From Sva-07 sp963707515 (GTDB lineage Bacteria > Actinomycetota > Acidimicrobiia > Acidimicrobiales > Ilumatobacteraceae): a stretch of DNA of 64,000 nucleotides. Within the stretch, counting starts at the first letter, position 1. Every line of letters begins with the position of its first letter. This document shows, piece after piece, positions 27,082 through 36,620 of this stretch. The notes under the pieces are model-generated. The model made no database searches. It was not told the DNA's origin and worked only from the letters and a program-made list of their open reading frames with translations. The stretch lies in assembly GCA_963707515.1 (NCBI GenBank), contig CAVPQI010000003.1, positions 434,001-498,000 on the forward strand, written 5' to 3'. Both the position numbers and the translations under genes were made by a program.

Positions 27082-29046
27082 ATGGCCCACGTCGCCCGTC
27101 CGATCGGTGACCTCGATCTCCACCTTTTCGGGGAGGGCACACATCGTCGGCTCTGGGAGTTGCTCGGACCGCAGGCGTTGAACGTCGACGCCGACGGCAA
27201 CGTCGCCGGCGTCCGTCTCGCCGTGTGGGCACCCAACGCCACTGCGGTCCACGTCGTCGGCGACTGGAACGACTGGACGCCCGATCCGCTGGTGCGTGTC
27301 GTCTCCGACGGCTTCACCGGCATCTGGTCCGCCATCGCCCCGGCGGCGCGCAGCGGCCACTGTTACAAGTTCGACATCACCACCGCCGAGGGTCGCGTGG
27401 TCCGCAAGGCGGATCCGATGGCACGTCGCTCCGAGGCACCGCCGAGTGACGCCAGCGTGATCCCCCGGGCCGCCATCTTCGACTGGACGGACGACCACTG
27501 GATGGCGCAGCGCGGCGCGGTCAACAGCGGCACGGCACCACTGCGGGTCTACGAGGTCCACCTCGCCTCGTGGCGCCACGGCGTCGACACGTGGGAGGCG
27601 TTCGCCGACGAGCTCGGCGATCACGTCGAGCGGCTCGGGTTCACCCACGTCGAGCTGATGCCGATCGCCGAGCATCCATTCAGCGGTTCGTGGGGCTATC
27701 AGGTGTCGGGGTACTACGCGCCCACCGCCCGCTTCGGCGAGCCCGACGGGTTGCGCCTGTTGGTCGATGCGATGCACCGGCGGGGGATCGGCGTGATCCT
27801 CGACTGGGTGCCGGCACACTTCCCGCGCGACGAGTGGAGCCTCGCCCGCTTCGACGGCACGCCGCTGTACGAGCACCCCGATCCACGCCGCGGCGAACAT
27901 CCCGACTGGGGCACCTACGTCTTCGACTTCGGCCGCAACCAGGTGCGCAACTTCCTCGTCGCCAACGCCCTCTACTGGCTCGACGAGTTCCACATCGACG
28001 GCCTGCGGGTCGACGCGGTGGCGTCGATGCTCTACCTCGACTACGGCCGGGGACCCGACGGGTGGGCACCGAACGCCGACGGCGGGCGCGAGCACCTCGA
28101 GGCGATCCGCTTCCTGAAGGAGCTGACGTCGGTCGTCGGCGAGGAGTTCCCCGACGCGTTGACGATCGCCGAGGAGTCCACGGCCTGGCCCGGTGTCACC
28201 GCGCCGGCGTCGGTCGACGGGCTCGGGTTCAGTCACAAGTGGAACCTCGGCTGGATGCACGACACGCTCGACTACCTCGGGTACGACCCACTGCATCGCA
28301 CTCACCACCACGACGAGATGACGTTCGCTCTTTTGTACGCCTACCACGAGCGGTTCGTGCTGCCGCTCGGTCACGACGAGGTCGTGCACGGCAAGGGCAG
28401 CCTGCTGGCCAAGATGGCCGGCGACGACTGGCAGCGCTTCGCCTCGCTGCGCATGCTCTACGCCTGGCAGTGGTCGCTTCCCGGGGCGCCGCTCGTGTTC
28501 ATGGGATCCGAGCTGGCGCCGCTGCAGGAGTGGGACCACGACGCCGAGCTGCCGTGGCACCTGCTCGAACAGCGCTCGCACCGCGGGATCCACGACCTGG
28601 TGGGCGAGCTCAACCGGCTCAGCGACCAGCACCCGGCGCTGTGGCGGCGCGACACCGAGCCGGAAGGGTTCCAGTGGCTCGAGGCCGACGACGCTGCGCA
28701 CAGCATCTACGCCTTCGCCCGCTGGGACCGCGACGGCGTTTCGGCGGTGGTGGCGATCGCCAACTTCACGCCGGTGCCGCGTCCTGGCTATCGCGTCGGT
28801 CTGCCGTGGGGCGGCACGTGGGACGTCGTGCTCGACACCGACGACGCGGCGTGGTGGGGCAGCGGGTATCGCCGTGGCGAGACGGCGACGGTCGAGGCTC
28901 TCGACGAACAGTGGCAGGGACAGCCCTCGTCGGCGCTGCTCGACGTGGGGCCGATGTCGATGGTCTGGTTGGCGGCGGCGTCGCCGCGACACCCCGCCGC
29001 CGCACCCGCTGCGGACGACCGGACCGCCGACTCCGCGCACCGCTGA
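27082..29046 (+). CDS. glgB: 1,4-alpha-glucan branching enzyme (GH13)
   Basis: GlgB makes the alpha-1,6 branches of glycogen. The 654-residue protein has an N-terminal CBM48 module (VWAPNATAVHVVGDWNDW), then the GH13 barrel: VPAHFP, the nucleophile Asp in GLRVDAVASMLYLDYGR, the acid Glu in TIAEESTAWPG, and LGHDEVVHGKGSL. The N-terminus is shorter than in E. coli, as often in GlgB with one N domain. A GTG six bases upstream (27076) is an alternative start. Confidence 0.96.
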   Translation: MAHVARPIGDLDLHLFGEGTHRRLWELLGPQALNVDADGNVAGVRLAVWAPNATAVHVVGDWNDWTPDPLVRVVSDGFTGIWSAIAPAARSGHCYKFDITTAEGRVVRKADPMARRSEAPPSDASVIPRAAIFDWTDDHWMAQRGAVNSGTAPLRVYEVHLASWRHGVDTWEAFADELGDHVERLGFTHVELMPIAEHPFSGSWGYQVSGYYAPTARFGEPDGLRLLVDAMHRRGIGVILDWVPAHFPRDEWSLARFDGTPLYEHPDPRRGEHPDWGTYVFDFGRNQVRNFLVANALYWLDEFHIDGLRVDAVASMLYLDYGRGPDGWAPNADGGREHLEAIRFLKELTSVVGEEFPDALTIAEESTAWPGVTAPASVDGLGFSHKWNLGWMHDTLDYLGYDPLHRTHHHDEMTFALLYAYHERFVLPLGHDEVVHGKGSLLAKMAGDDWQRFASLRMLYAWQWSLPGAPLVFMGSELAPLQEWDHDAELPWHLLEQRSHRGIHDLVGELNRLSDQHPALWRRDTEPEGFQWLEADDAAHSIYAFARWDRDGVSAVVAIANFTPVPRPGYRVGLPWGGTWDVVLDTDDAAWWGSGYRRGETATVEALDEQWQGQPSSALLDVGPMSMVWLAAASPRHPAAAPAADDRTADSAHR

Positions 29047-29068
29047 CCCGTCGGGTCGACGCGGTGCC

Positions 29069-29545
29069 TCAGGAGCGGTCGGGCGACTCGACGAGACGTT
29101 GCAGCGACCGCAGGTTGCGCCGCCAGAGCGGGCCGAGCACCAGGCGGCCACCGACCACGGCGCCGAGCCGGCCGGCGAAGTACCACGGGAAGTCGAGGTC
29201 CTCCGACCACGTGAAGCGGCAACGTCGAGGGTCGTCGTCCAGCGGCTCGATGGTGAACACGCCGGTGCCCGTGACGACGCCGTCATGACGTACGCCCATG
29301 CGCCCCACCGCGGTGTCGTCGGCGACGGGCTGCCACTCGGTGATCTCCATCCGGTCGTGGAGTGTGATCGGGCCGATCTTGGTCACGCACGTGAACCGCG
29401 TGCCGACACCGCGGGTGCGTTCGCTGGTGAAGCTGATCGACTCGGCGTCGGCCATCCAGTCGACGTGGCGTTCGACCGGTTCGACGAGGACCCAGACGTC
29501 GGCGGCAGGAGCGTCGAGGACGATCGAGACCGTGACGTCGCTCAC
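29069..29545 (-). CDS. SRPBCC-fold (polyketide cyclase/START-like) protein
   Basis: The 158-residue protein has the N-terminal pattern TVSIVLDAPAADVWVLVEPV and a long C-terminal helix (GPLWRRNLRSLQRLVES), typical of the helix-grip SRPBCC superfamily. It probably binds a hydrophobic ligand; no catalytic role is evident. GTG 29545 lies 11 bp after the galT stop, so the two may be co-transcribed. Confidence 0.75.
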   Translation of the reverse strand: MSDVTVSIVLDAPAADVWVLVEPVERHVDWMADAESISFTSERTRGVGTRFTCVTKIGPITLHDRMEITEWQPVADDTAVGRMGVRHDGVVTGTGVFTIEPLDDDPRRCRFTWSEDLDFPWYFAGRLGAVVGGRLVLGPLWRRNLRSLQRLVESPDRS

Positions 29546-29556
29546 GGGGTTGTCCG

Positions 29557-30546
29557 TCAGGCGGAGGCGGCGACGGAGCGGAGGGCGTCGCAGGCGTGCT
29601 CGGGCGGCACGATGTTGATCATCACGCCGGTGCCGCGCTCGAAGCCGGCCTGGGTGACCAGGTTCGGCCACACGTGAATGTGCCAGTGGTACTGGCCGCT
29701 GCCGTGCTGGTGCGGGGCGGTGTGGAACCCGAGGTTGAACGCGACGTCGCCGAGGGCGGCGTTGAGGTGGCCGAGGGCGTCGCGCACGGCGAGGCCGACG
29801 GCGGCGAGGCTGGCGTCGGGTGCGTCCTGGAGGTGCGCTTCGTGGTGGCGGGGCACGATCAGCATCTCGAACGGGGCGCCGCTCCAGTACGGGCACACCA
29901 CGGCGACGTCGTCGTTGGCGAACAGCACCCGCTGATCGGCGGCGAGCTCGGCTTCGACCGTGGTGCACAGCAGGCAGCCGCCGGCGAAGCGAGTGAACGC
30001 ACGCTCCTCGTCGAGGACCTCGCCAGGAACGAACGGCAGCCCGAGGATCTGGCCGTGCGGATGGGCGATCGAGGCGCCGGCCTCGCGGCCGTGGTTGACG
30101 ATCGCCTGCGTGTAGCGGACGTTCGGCGTGTGGGCGTGGTCGACGAAGCGGTCGCGCAGCACGCGCATCAGCTGCACGGCGTGCTCGTCGTCGAGGAGGT
30201 GCAGGCCGGAGTCGTGATCGGGCGTGTAGACGAACACCTCGTGGATGCCACTGGCGTGGGCGACGACGTGCACGGGTCCGAGGTTGTGCACGGCGAACGG
30301 GTCGTTGCCGGCGAACGCGGGATAGCGGTTGGGGATCACCCGCATCGACCAGCTGCCGTCGGCTTCGACGGTCTCCAGGGCCGGTGGGGTGGCTTCCTCG
30401 TTGCCGGGGCAGAACGGGCACGGCCGGTTGGCGTCGTCGTCGTCGACGCGCGAGTCGCGAGGAGCGAAGTCGCTCGGTCGCTCGGCCCGTTCGGCGACGA
30501 TCGTCACCCACCGCCCGTTGAGTGGGTTCAATCGCATCTGGCTCAT
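29557..30546 (-). CDS. galT: galactose-1-phosphate uridylyltransferase
   Basis: GalT exchanges UMP between UDP-glucose and galactose-1-phosphate in the Leloir pathway. The 329-residue protein has the zinc-binding CPFCPGNE, the catalytic HPHGQI with the nucleophilic His, a second CxxC (GCLLCTT), and the C-terminal GSGQYHWHIHVWP. The other Leloir genes are not next to it; galU is 7 kb downstream. It could equally act on other hexose-1-phosphates. Confidence 0.92.
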   Translation of the reverse strand: MSQMRLNPLNGRWVTIVAERAERPSDFAPRDSRVDDDDANRPCPFCPGNEEATPPALETVEADGSWSMRVIPNRYPAFAGNDPFAVHNLGPVHVVAHASGIHEVFVYTPDHDSGLHLLDDEHAVQLMRVLRDRFVDHAHTPNVRYTQAIVNHGREAGASIAHPHGQILGLPFVPGEVLDEERAFTRFAGGCLLCTTVEAELAADQRVLFANDDVAVVCPYWSGAPFEMLIVPRHHEAHLQDAPDASLAAVGLAVRDALGHLNAALGDVAFNLGFHTAPHQHGSGQYHWHIHVWPNLVTQAGFERGTGVMINIVPPEHACDALRSVAASA

Positions 30547-30613
30547 GTCCAGATTCAGGATACGACGGTTCGCGGCACCAACGGTGACACTGTGACGAAC
30601 CGCATCTGCGGCG

Positions 30614-31561
30614 TCAGGCCCCGGCGGGGCGATCCGGCTCCGGCGACGCCAGCCCGACTGGCGCGTCGGCGGCCGACAGCTGCTGGAACCGACGGTCGAG
30701 ACGCGCCTGGTTCCACCGATGGATGCCCCAGCCGATCAGCGCGCCGACGGCGAACACGAGCAGGCCGCCGATGCCGTCCATCCAGAAGTGATTGGCGGTC
30801 ACGACGATGCAGAACAGCGTGGCCAGCGGATACAGCAGCACGAGGCCCTTCGCCCATCGACTCGCCAACAGCGGCCAGACGGCGAGCGCGCACCACGTCG
30901 ACCAGCCGATGTGCAGGCTCGGCATCGCCGCGTACTGGTTGGAGATCGACGCCATGGTCTCGGAGTCGAACGACCACGGGCCGCCGTACACGGCGAGCGT
31001 GTCGACGAAGCCCCACCCGTCGGCGTCGTCGGGCCGGAGATCGCTGGGGATGCAGGCACCGCCGTAGCTGATCGGTTGCTGGATCGCCTCGGCCACCTCG
31101 ACCGGCAGTGGGCACGGCTTGTCGAGCAGCCGTGGTGGCATCAGCGGGAAGAAGGCGAACCCGATGATCGCCAGCGCGGTCATCGCCGCCAGCGTGTTGC
31201 GCCACTGCGGGAACACATCGGCGCGCTTGACGAACAGCAACACGAACACGCCGAGCGTGACGATGAAGTGGGCGGTGCCGTAGTACGTGTTCCAGAACTG
31301 GATGAACCAGCGGTACGGCAAGAACCAGGCCTGCACGGTCTCTTCGTGGAACAGCCCGATCGCCGTCTCCCACCGGATGACCCGCTCGGCGTTCGTGAAC
31401 GCCTGTTCCGGCACACCGTCGGCAGCGATCTTGTTCGATCCGAACTGGTTGCGGGTCCACGAGTAGACGGCGTAGAAGACCGCGACGATGAGCGCTTCTT
31501 TCCACCAGCGGAGTTGGTGCTGCCGTTGCGGCGCCGTGGTCGCGTCGGCAACCTGCATCAC
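30614..31561 (-). CDS. PAP2-superfamily membrane phosphatase or phosphotransferase
   Basis: The 315-residue protein has about six membrane spans. PAP2 motifs are MPSLHIGWS (Ser-x-His) and TANHFWMDGIGG (the catalytic His-x3-Asp). It resembles the PAP2_3 / inositol-phosphotransferase-like group that acts on lipid phosphates at the outer membrane face. There is an N-terminal charged end and a Pro-rich tail. No partner gene points to a particular substrate. Confidence 0.82.
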   Translation of the reverse strand: MMQVADATTAPQRQHQLRWWKEALIVAVFYAVYSWTRNQFGSNKIAADGVPEQAFTNAERVIRWETAIGLFHEETVQAWFLPYRWFIQFWNTYYGTAHFIVTLGVFVLLFVKRADVFPQWRNTLAAMTALAIIGFAFFPLMPPRLLDKPCPLPVEVAEAIQQPISYGGACIPSDLRPDDADGWGFVDTLAVYGGPWSFDSETMASISNQYAAMPSLHIGWSTWCALAVWPLLASRWAKGLVLLYPLATLFCIVVTANHFWMDGIGGLLVFAVGALIGWGIHRWNQARLDRRFQQLSAADAPVGLASPEPDRPAGA

Positions 31562-31623
31562 CGCCGTACTGTATTGCGACCCCGGCCGTATCGGACCGGC
31601 GCGAATGCGGATCGATCAGCCGG

Positions 31624-32007
31624 TCAGGCCGTGCAGCACTTCGACATGAAACGGTCGACGTCGACGAGCACGCGGGTCATCTTGCCGGCGGCGACGAGGC
31701 CGCCCGAGTCGGAGGCCGACACGGTGAACTTCAAACGCCGCCCCTCGATGCGCTCGAGCACCGCCTCGGCGAAGACCTCGGCGCCGACGGGCGTCGGCTG
31801 CAGGTGGTCGAACTGGACGCGCATGTCGACGGTCGTGACGTGGCGGTCGAGCGAGTTGGCGACGGCGTTGGCACACGCCTCCTGGCAGAGCGCGATCAGG
31901 CGTGGCGAGCCGAGTACGTCAACGGTTCCCGAGCCGAGCGCTCGAGCGGTGTCGGCGTGGGTGACGATGAGCTTGGCATCACCACGGAGGCCGGGAGTGA
32001 GGTTCAC
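31624..32007 (-). CDS. hotdog-fold thioesterase
   Basis: The 127-residue protein fits a single hotdog domain: PRLIALCQEACANAVANSL on the central helix, then VDMRVQFDHLQPTPVG. It resembles the FlK-like thioesterases that cleave short acyl-CoAs. The start could be GTG 32007 or GTG 32016. It is divergent from tldD. Confidence 0.75.
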   Translation of the reverse strand: MNLTPGLRGDAKLIVTHADTARALGSGTVDVLGSPRLIALCQEACANAVANSLDRHVTTVDMRVQFDHLQPTPVGAEVFAEAVLERIEGRRLKFTVSASDSGGLVAAGKMTRVLVDVDRFMSKCCTA

Positions 32008-32083
32008 GGATCTCACGCTAACAACCCCGCACCGCCCTCCCTTCACATCGGCACCCCGACCCGGTGGTCGTAGGCTTGATGGC

Positions 32084-33472
32084 GTGATCGAGACCGACGT
32101 CCTGGAACGAGTCCTGGCCGGCGCCGTGCGCACCGGCGGGGACTTCGCCGAGATCTACGCCGAGGACAAGCGCTCGACGTCTGCGGGGCTCGACGACGGC
32201 CGCGTCGAACAGGTGACGAGCGGCCGCGACCGGGGTGCGGGCATCCGCGTCGTGCGCGGCGACACCACCGGGTTCGCCTACACGTCCGACCTCTCCGAGG
32301 GCGGCCTCAGCCAGGCCGCGAACGCTGCTGCGGCGGCCGCCAGCCAGGGTGGCGGCGGTGTCCGCACGGTGGCGCTCACGGCGTCGCCGCCGCACCGCCC
32401 GAACGCCATCGAGCGCGACCCCGACTCGGTGCCCAAGGCGGCCAAGGTCGAGTTGCTCGAACGGATGAACGATGCGGCGCGGTCGTTCGGTCCCGAGATC
32501 GTCCAGGTCTCGGCCGGTTACGGCGACAGCTGGAAGCGGACACTGGTCGCCAACACCGACGGCGTGCTCGCCGCCGACGACGTGGTGCGCACGCTGTTGC
32601 GCATCACGGCGGTCGCCGACGGTGACACCGGCATGCAGACCGGCTCGCAGTCGATGGGCCACACGGTCGGCTTCGAGATCTTTGACACCGTCGACGTCGA
32701 GAGCCTCGCCCGCGAAGCGGCTCGCCAGGCGATCACCAAGCTCCGTGCCCGCCCGGCGCCGTCGGGCGCGATGCCCGTCGTCATCAAGCACGGCACCGGT
32801 GGCGTCTTGTTCCACGAGGCGTGCGGGCACGGCCTCGAGGCCGACCTGATCAGCAAGGGTGCCAGCGTGTACGCCGGCAAGGTCGGCCAGCAGGTCGCCT
32901 CGCCGCTGGTGACGCTCGTCGACGACGGCACGCTGCCCGGCGAGTGGGGCACGCTCGGCTTCGACGACGAGGGCCACATCACGCAGCGCAACGTGCTCAT
33001 CGAAGACGGCGTGCTCACCGACTACATGTGGGACTACCTGCGGGCCCGCAAGGACGGTCGGCCGCAGTCGGGCAACGGGCGCCGGCAGAGCTACCAGCAC
33101 CTGCCGATGGTGCGGATGACGAACACCTTCGTCCTCGATGGTCCCGACGACCCCGACGACATCGTCGCCGCCACACCCAGCGGCGTCTACGTCGCCAAGC
33201 TCGGTGGCGGCAGCGTCAACACGGCGTCGGGCGACTTCGTGTTCGGCATGACCGAGGCCTACCTGATCGAGAACGGCGAGATCACCGAGCCGCTCCGCGA
33301 CGGCAACCTGATCGGCAACGGGCCCAAGGTGCTCGCCGACATCGACATGCTGGCCAACGACTTCGCCATGGGGAGCCCCGGCACCTGTGGCAAGGACGGC
33401 CAGGGTGTCCCCGTCGGCGACGGCCAGCCGACGCTGCGGGTGAAGTCGCTCACCGTCGGCGGCACGGCATGA
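32084..33472 (+). CDS. tldD: TldD metalloprotease subunit
   Basis: TldD and TldE form a heterodimer that degrades unfolded peptides, as established for the E. coli enzyme. The 462-residue protein has the zinc motif HEACGHGLEAD at residues 244-254 (HExxxH) and the C-terminal DFAMGSPGTCGKDGQG. GTG 32084 starts where homology begins. TldE follows after a repeat-filled gap of about 140 bp. Confidence 0.95.
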   Translation: MIETDVLERVLAGAVRTGGDFAEIYAEDKRSTSAGLDDGRVEQVTSGRDRGAGIRVVRGDTTGFAYTSDLSEGGLSQAANAAAAAASQGGGGVRTVALTASPPHRPNAIERDPDSVPKAAKVELLERMNDAARSFGPEIVQVSAGYGDSWKRTLVANTDGVLAADDVVRTLLRITAVADGDTGMQTGSQSMGHTVGFEIFDTVDVESLAREAARQAITKLRARPAPSGAMPVVIKHGTGGVLFHEACGHGLEADLISKGASVYAGKVGQQVASPLVTLVDDGTLPGEWGTLGFDDEGHITQRNVLIEDGVLTDYMWDYLRARKDGRPQSGNGRRQSYQHLPMVRMTNTFVLDGPDDPDDIVAATPSGVYVAKLGGGSVNTASGDFVFGMTEAYLIENGEITEPLRDGNLIGNGPKVLADIDMLANDFAMGSPGTCGKDGQGVPVGDGQPTLRVKSLTVGGTA

Positions 33473-33491
33473 TCCCCACCCCCGCCCATCT

Positions 33492-33590
33492 GGCCCCGTC
33501 CCCGACGGGCGTCGCTGCGCGCCCGGCCCCGTCCCCGACGGGCGTCGCTGCCCGTCCGGCCCCGTCCCCCACGGGCATGCCTGCCCGACG
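33492..33590. repeat. 33-bp tandem repeat with hairpins, three copies, between tldD and tldE
   Basis: Three units start at 33492, 33525 and 33558 with GGCCCCGTCCCC. The first two contain the perfect hairpin CCCGTC-CCC-GACGGG; the third keeps a weaker version. They fill the gap between two subunit genes that are expected to be co-transcribed, so they may tune mRNA ends or expression of the second gene. Confidence 0.85.
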
Positions 33591-33611
33591 GCGCACTGGC
33601 GGTGCAGCGCG

Positions 33612-34976
33612 ATGAGCCGCTTCGAGAGCGAGCTCCAGGCGATCGTCGACCGCGTCGTCGACGCTGCCGCGCCGGGCGAGCAGGTCGAGGCATTCGCCTC
33701 GCGTGGCGGCGAGACCGAGGTCCGTGTGTACCAGGGCGACGTCGAGCACTTCGTCTCGGCGCAGAGCGAGGGCATCGGCATCCGCGTCATCCGCGACGGT
33801 CGCACCGGGTTCGCCTACGCCGGCACGCTCGACGAGGACGCCATCCGGGAGGTCCTCGACGAAGCCCGTGACAACGTCCAGTTCGGCACCGTCGACGAAT
33901 GGGCGGCGCTCGCCGAACCCGACGGCGTGCCGGTCACCGACCAGCAGCTCTGGAACGACGCCCTCGCCGACTTCCCCACCGACCGCAAGATCGACCTCGC
34001 CAAGGAACTCGAGAAGCTGGCGTCGGGCGCCGACCCGCGTGTGCGCGTCGACGATGCCAACTACGCCGACGCGCACGGTGAGTCGGCGGTCGCCTCGACC
34101 ACCGGCATCCGCATGTCCGGCCGCGAGAACGGCTGCTACGTGGCCGTGTCGACCCTCGCCGACGAGGGTGAAGGCGACGCCGCCGAGACGCAGACCGGTT
34201 TCGGGTTCTCGGTCGGACGCTCGCCCGACGAGTTCGATCTCGACCGTGCGGCCCGCGAGGCCGTCGAACGGGCGACGCGCCTGCTCGGCGCCACGCAACC
34301 GCCGAGCCGCCGCGTCACGGTGGTCCTCGATCCGTACGTGACGGCACAGTTCCTCGGCGTGATCTCGTCGACGCTCAACGGTGAGGCGGTCGTCAAGGGG
34401 CGCTCGCTGTTCCGCGAACGCCTTGGCGAGCAGGTGGCGGCGCCGACGTTCACGCTCGTCGACGATCCGACGAACCCGCAGGCGTACACGGCGACCGACG
34501 TCGACGGCGAAGGCCTCGCCGCCCGCCGCAACGTGCTGATCGAGGACGGCGTGCTGCGCATGTTCGTCCACAACTCGTACTCCGCCCGCCGCGCCGGCAC
34601 GGTCTCCACCGGCAACGCCACCCGCGGCGGCTTCGCCGGAACGCCGGGGGTCGGCTGCCTGGCGCTCTCGTTGGTGCCCGGCACACGGACGCAGGCGGAG
34701 CTGGTGGCCGACATCGACGACGGGCTGCTGGTCCAGCAGATGCAGGGCCTGCACTCGGGCGTCAATCCGATCAGCGGCGACTTCTCGACCGGCGCCGCGG
34801 GCCTCTTGATTCGCGACGGCGCGTTGGGCGAGCCGGTGCGCGAGATCACGATCGCCTCCACACTGCAGCGGATGTTGCTCGACGTCGCCGAGGTCGGTGG
34901 CGACCTGGAGTGGCTGCCGATGCGGTCGGCGGGAATGAGCCTCGTCATCCGCGACGTCACGATGTCGGGGTCCTGA
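33612..34976 (+). CDS. pmbA: TldE/PmbA metalloprotease subunit
   Basis: The 454-residue protein is the partner of TldD and lacks the HExxxH zinc motif, as usual for TldE. The C-terminal GLHSGVNPISGDFSTGAAGL is the family signature. The middle region SVGRSPDEFDLDRAAREA also fits. It starts after three hairpin repeats. The PHP gene begins 4 bp past its stop. Confidence 0.95.
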   Translation: MSRFESELQAIVDRVVDAAAPGEQVEAFASRGGETEVRVYQGDVEHFVSAQSEGIGIRVIRDGRTGFAYAGTLDEDAIREVLDEARDNVQFGTVDEWAALAEPDGVPVTDQQLWNDALADFPTDRKIDLAKELEKLASGADPRVRVDDANYADAHGESAVASTTGIRMSGRENGCYVAVSTLADEGEGDAAETQTGFGFSVGRSPDEFDLDRAAREAVERATRLLGATQPPSRRVTVVLDPYVTAQFLGVISSTLNGEAVVKGRSLFRERLGEQVAAPTFTLVDDPTNPQAYTATDVDGEGLAARRNVLIEDGVLRMFVHNSYSARRAGTVSTGNATRGGFAGTPGVGCLALSLVPGTRTQAELVADIDDGLLVQQMQGLHSGVNPISGDFSTGAAGLLIRDGALGEPVREITIASTLQRMLLDVAEVGGDLEWLPMRSAGMSLVIRDVTMSGS

Positions 34977-34980
34977 CGCG

Positions 34981-35688
34981 ATGGCGGTCGCTTCGCCGGC
35001 GGCGATCGACCGTCATCCCCACCTCGCCGACGCCCAGCCCGCAGGCCGGGTGCGGGTCGACCTGCACAGCCACACGATGTGGAGCGGCGACTCGACGACG
35101 ACCCCCGACGAGCTCGCCGCGGCGGTCGCCGCCAGCGGCCTCGACGTGCTGTGCATCACCGATCACAACGCCGTCGCCGGCGCCGTCGAGCTGCAGGACC
35201 GGCTGGGGTGCCGGGTGATCGTCGGCGAGGAGCTGCGCACGGCGGCCGGCGAGATCATCGGATTGTTCCTCACCGATCGGGTGCCGATGGGCATCGGCCA
35301 CATGGACGCGGCGCGGGCGATCCGCGCCCAGGGCGGCGTCGTCTACGTGCCGCATCCCTTCGACCCGATGCGCCGCAACCTCAGCGAGGCGGCACTGTAC
35401 GAGCTCGCCGAGGCCGACCTGCTCGACGCCGTCGAGGTGCTCAACGCCAAGACGTCGCTGGCGTCGTTGAACCGTCGCGCCGCAGAGTTCGCCGATGAGT
35501 TCGGCATCGTCCACGGTGCCGGCAGCGACGCCCACGTCCCCGACGCCCTCGGCGCGGCCTACGTCGAGCTCGACGACTTCGACGGACCGATCGAGTTCCT
35601 CGCTGCGCTCGCCCGTGGCACGGTGGTCGGCCACCACTGGGACGAGCCCCGCCCGTGGACGCCGCGGATCGTGCCGTCGATCCGCTGA
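34981..35688 (+). CDS. PHP-domain phosphoesterase
   Basis: The 235-residue protein carries the four PHP metal motifs: DLHSHTMWSGD, ITDHNAVAGAVE, the Glu in VGEELRTAAGE, and GSDAHVPDALG, plus VPHPFDPMRRN. PHP proteins hydrolyse phosphoesters such as histidinol phosphate or 3',5'-nucleotide products. No DNA polymerase fusion is present. It sits in a tight run after tldD-tldE. Confidence 0.9.
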   Translation: MAVASPAAIDRHPHLADAQPAGRVRVDLHSHTMWSGDSTTTPDELAAAVAASGLDVLCITDHNAVAGAVELQDRLGCRVIVGEELRTAAGEIIGLFLTDRVPMGIGHMDAARAIRAQGGVVYVPHPFDPMRRNLSEAALYELAEADLLDAVEVLNAKTSLASLNRRAAEFADEFGIVHGAGSDAHVPDALGAAYVELDDFDGPIEFLAALARGTVVGHHWDEPRPWTPRIVPSIR

Positions 35689-35690
35689 CC

Positions 35691-35721
35691 GTGACATCAG
35701 GGGTCTGACCCCTGTTGTAAC
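35691..35721. repeat. 31-bp palindrome, family C, copy 1
   Basis: The arms are 15 bp each around a central T: GTGACATCAGGGGTC and GACCCCTGTTGTAAC, with two mismatches. It lies just after the PHP gene and before uppP. Copy 2 is at 61569-61599 and one arm is found at 684-699. Confidence 0.7.
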
Positions 35722-35739
35722 GCGATAGACAGGGCGCCC

Positions 35740-36567
35740 GTGCCGATCTACCAGGCGATCATCCTCGGGCTCGTGCAGGGGTTGTCGGAGTTCTTGCCGA
35801 TCTCGTCGAGCGGCCACTTGCTGCTCGTGCCGTGGTTCGCCGGCTGGGAGGAGCTCGACCCCTCGGTCAAGAAGTCGTTCGACGTCGCCCTCCACCTCGG
35901 CACGTTGGTCGCCGTCGTCAGCTACTTCCGCCGAGATGTCGGTCGCTACGTGGTCGAAGGGACCAAGCTCGTCATCCACCGTCGTCGCCCGGTCAACACC
36001 GACGGCCGACTGGCCTGGCTGTTCGTGTTGGCGACGGTGCCGGCCGCCCTGATCGGGGCGCTGCTGGAGGACCAGATCGACTCGCGGCTCGGCACGCCGG
36101 TGATCATCGGCATCTCGCTGATCCTGTTCGGACTCGTGCTGGCGTGGGCCGACCGACGCGCCGGATCGCGGCCGGTCGAGGACTTCCAGGTCCGCGACGC
36201 TCTGATCATCGGTGCCGCCCAGGCGCTGGCCCTCAACCCGGGCACGTCGCGGTCGGGCATCACGATGACCGCTGCCCGCTTCATCCGCTTCGATCGCGAG
36301 GCCGCCGTACGGATCAGCTTCGTGATGTCGATCCCGGTGATCTTCGGTGCTGTCGTCTTGAAGCTCGGCGGTCTGCTGCTCGACGGCATCCCCGACGGCC
36401 TGCTGGTGCCCCTGATCGTCGGCATCATCACGTCGGCGATCGCCGGGTGGGTGGCGGTGTGGGGCACGGTCACGCTCGTGCGCACCCACAGCCTGATGCC
36501 GTTCGTCGTGTACCGCATCGGCCTCGGCATCGTGGTGCTCGTCGTCGCCGCCTTCGGCTGGCGCTGA
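35740..36567 (+). CDS. uppP: undecaprenyl-diphosphatase
   Basis: UppP (BacA) recycles the lipid carrier of cell-wall synthesis. The 275-residue membrane protein has the N-terminal ILGLVQGLSEFLPISSSGHL catalytic motif and the second motif NPGTSRSGITM. About seven to eight membrane segments are seen. GTG 35740 is the start. It probably serves peptidoglycan synthesis together with murA, which lies elsewhere in the window. Confidence 0.96.
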   Translation: MPIYQAIILGLVQGLSEFLPISSSGHLLLVPWFAGWEELDPSVKKSFDVALHLGTLVAVVSYFRRDVGRYVVEGTKLVIHRRRPVNTDGRLAWLFVLATVPAALIGALLEDQIDSRLGTPVIIGISLILFGLVLAWADRRAGSRPVEDFQVRDALIIGAAQALALNPGTSRSGITMTAARFIRFDREAAVRISFVMSIPVIFGAVVLKLGGLLLDGIPDGLLVPLIVGIITSAIAGWVAVWGTVTLVRTHSLMPFVVYRIGLGIVVLVVAAFGWR

Positions 36568-36620
36568 CGTCGCTGCCGCGGGCTCGGGTTTCCGCTGGGG
36601 CGTCACGCGTCGGCCCGATA

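Noticed and set aside
26758..29286. Minus-strand frame across glgB
   Set aside because: Antisense to glgB with no recognisable motif.
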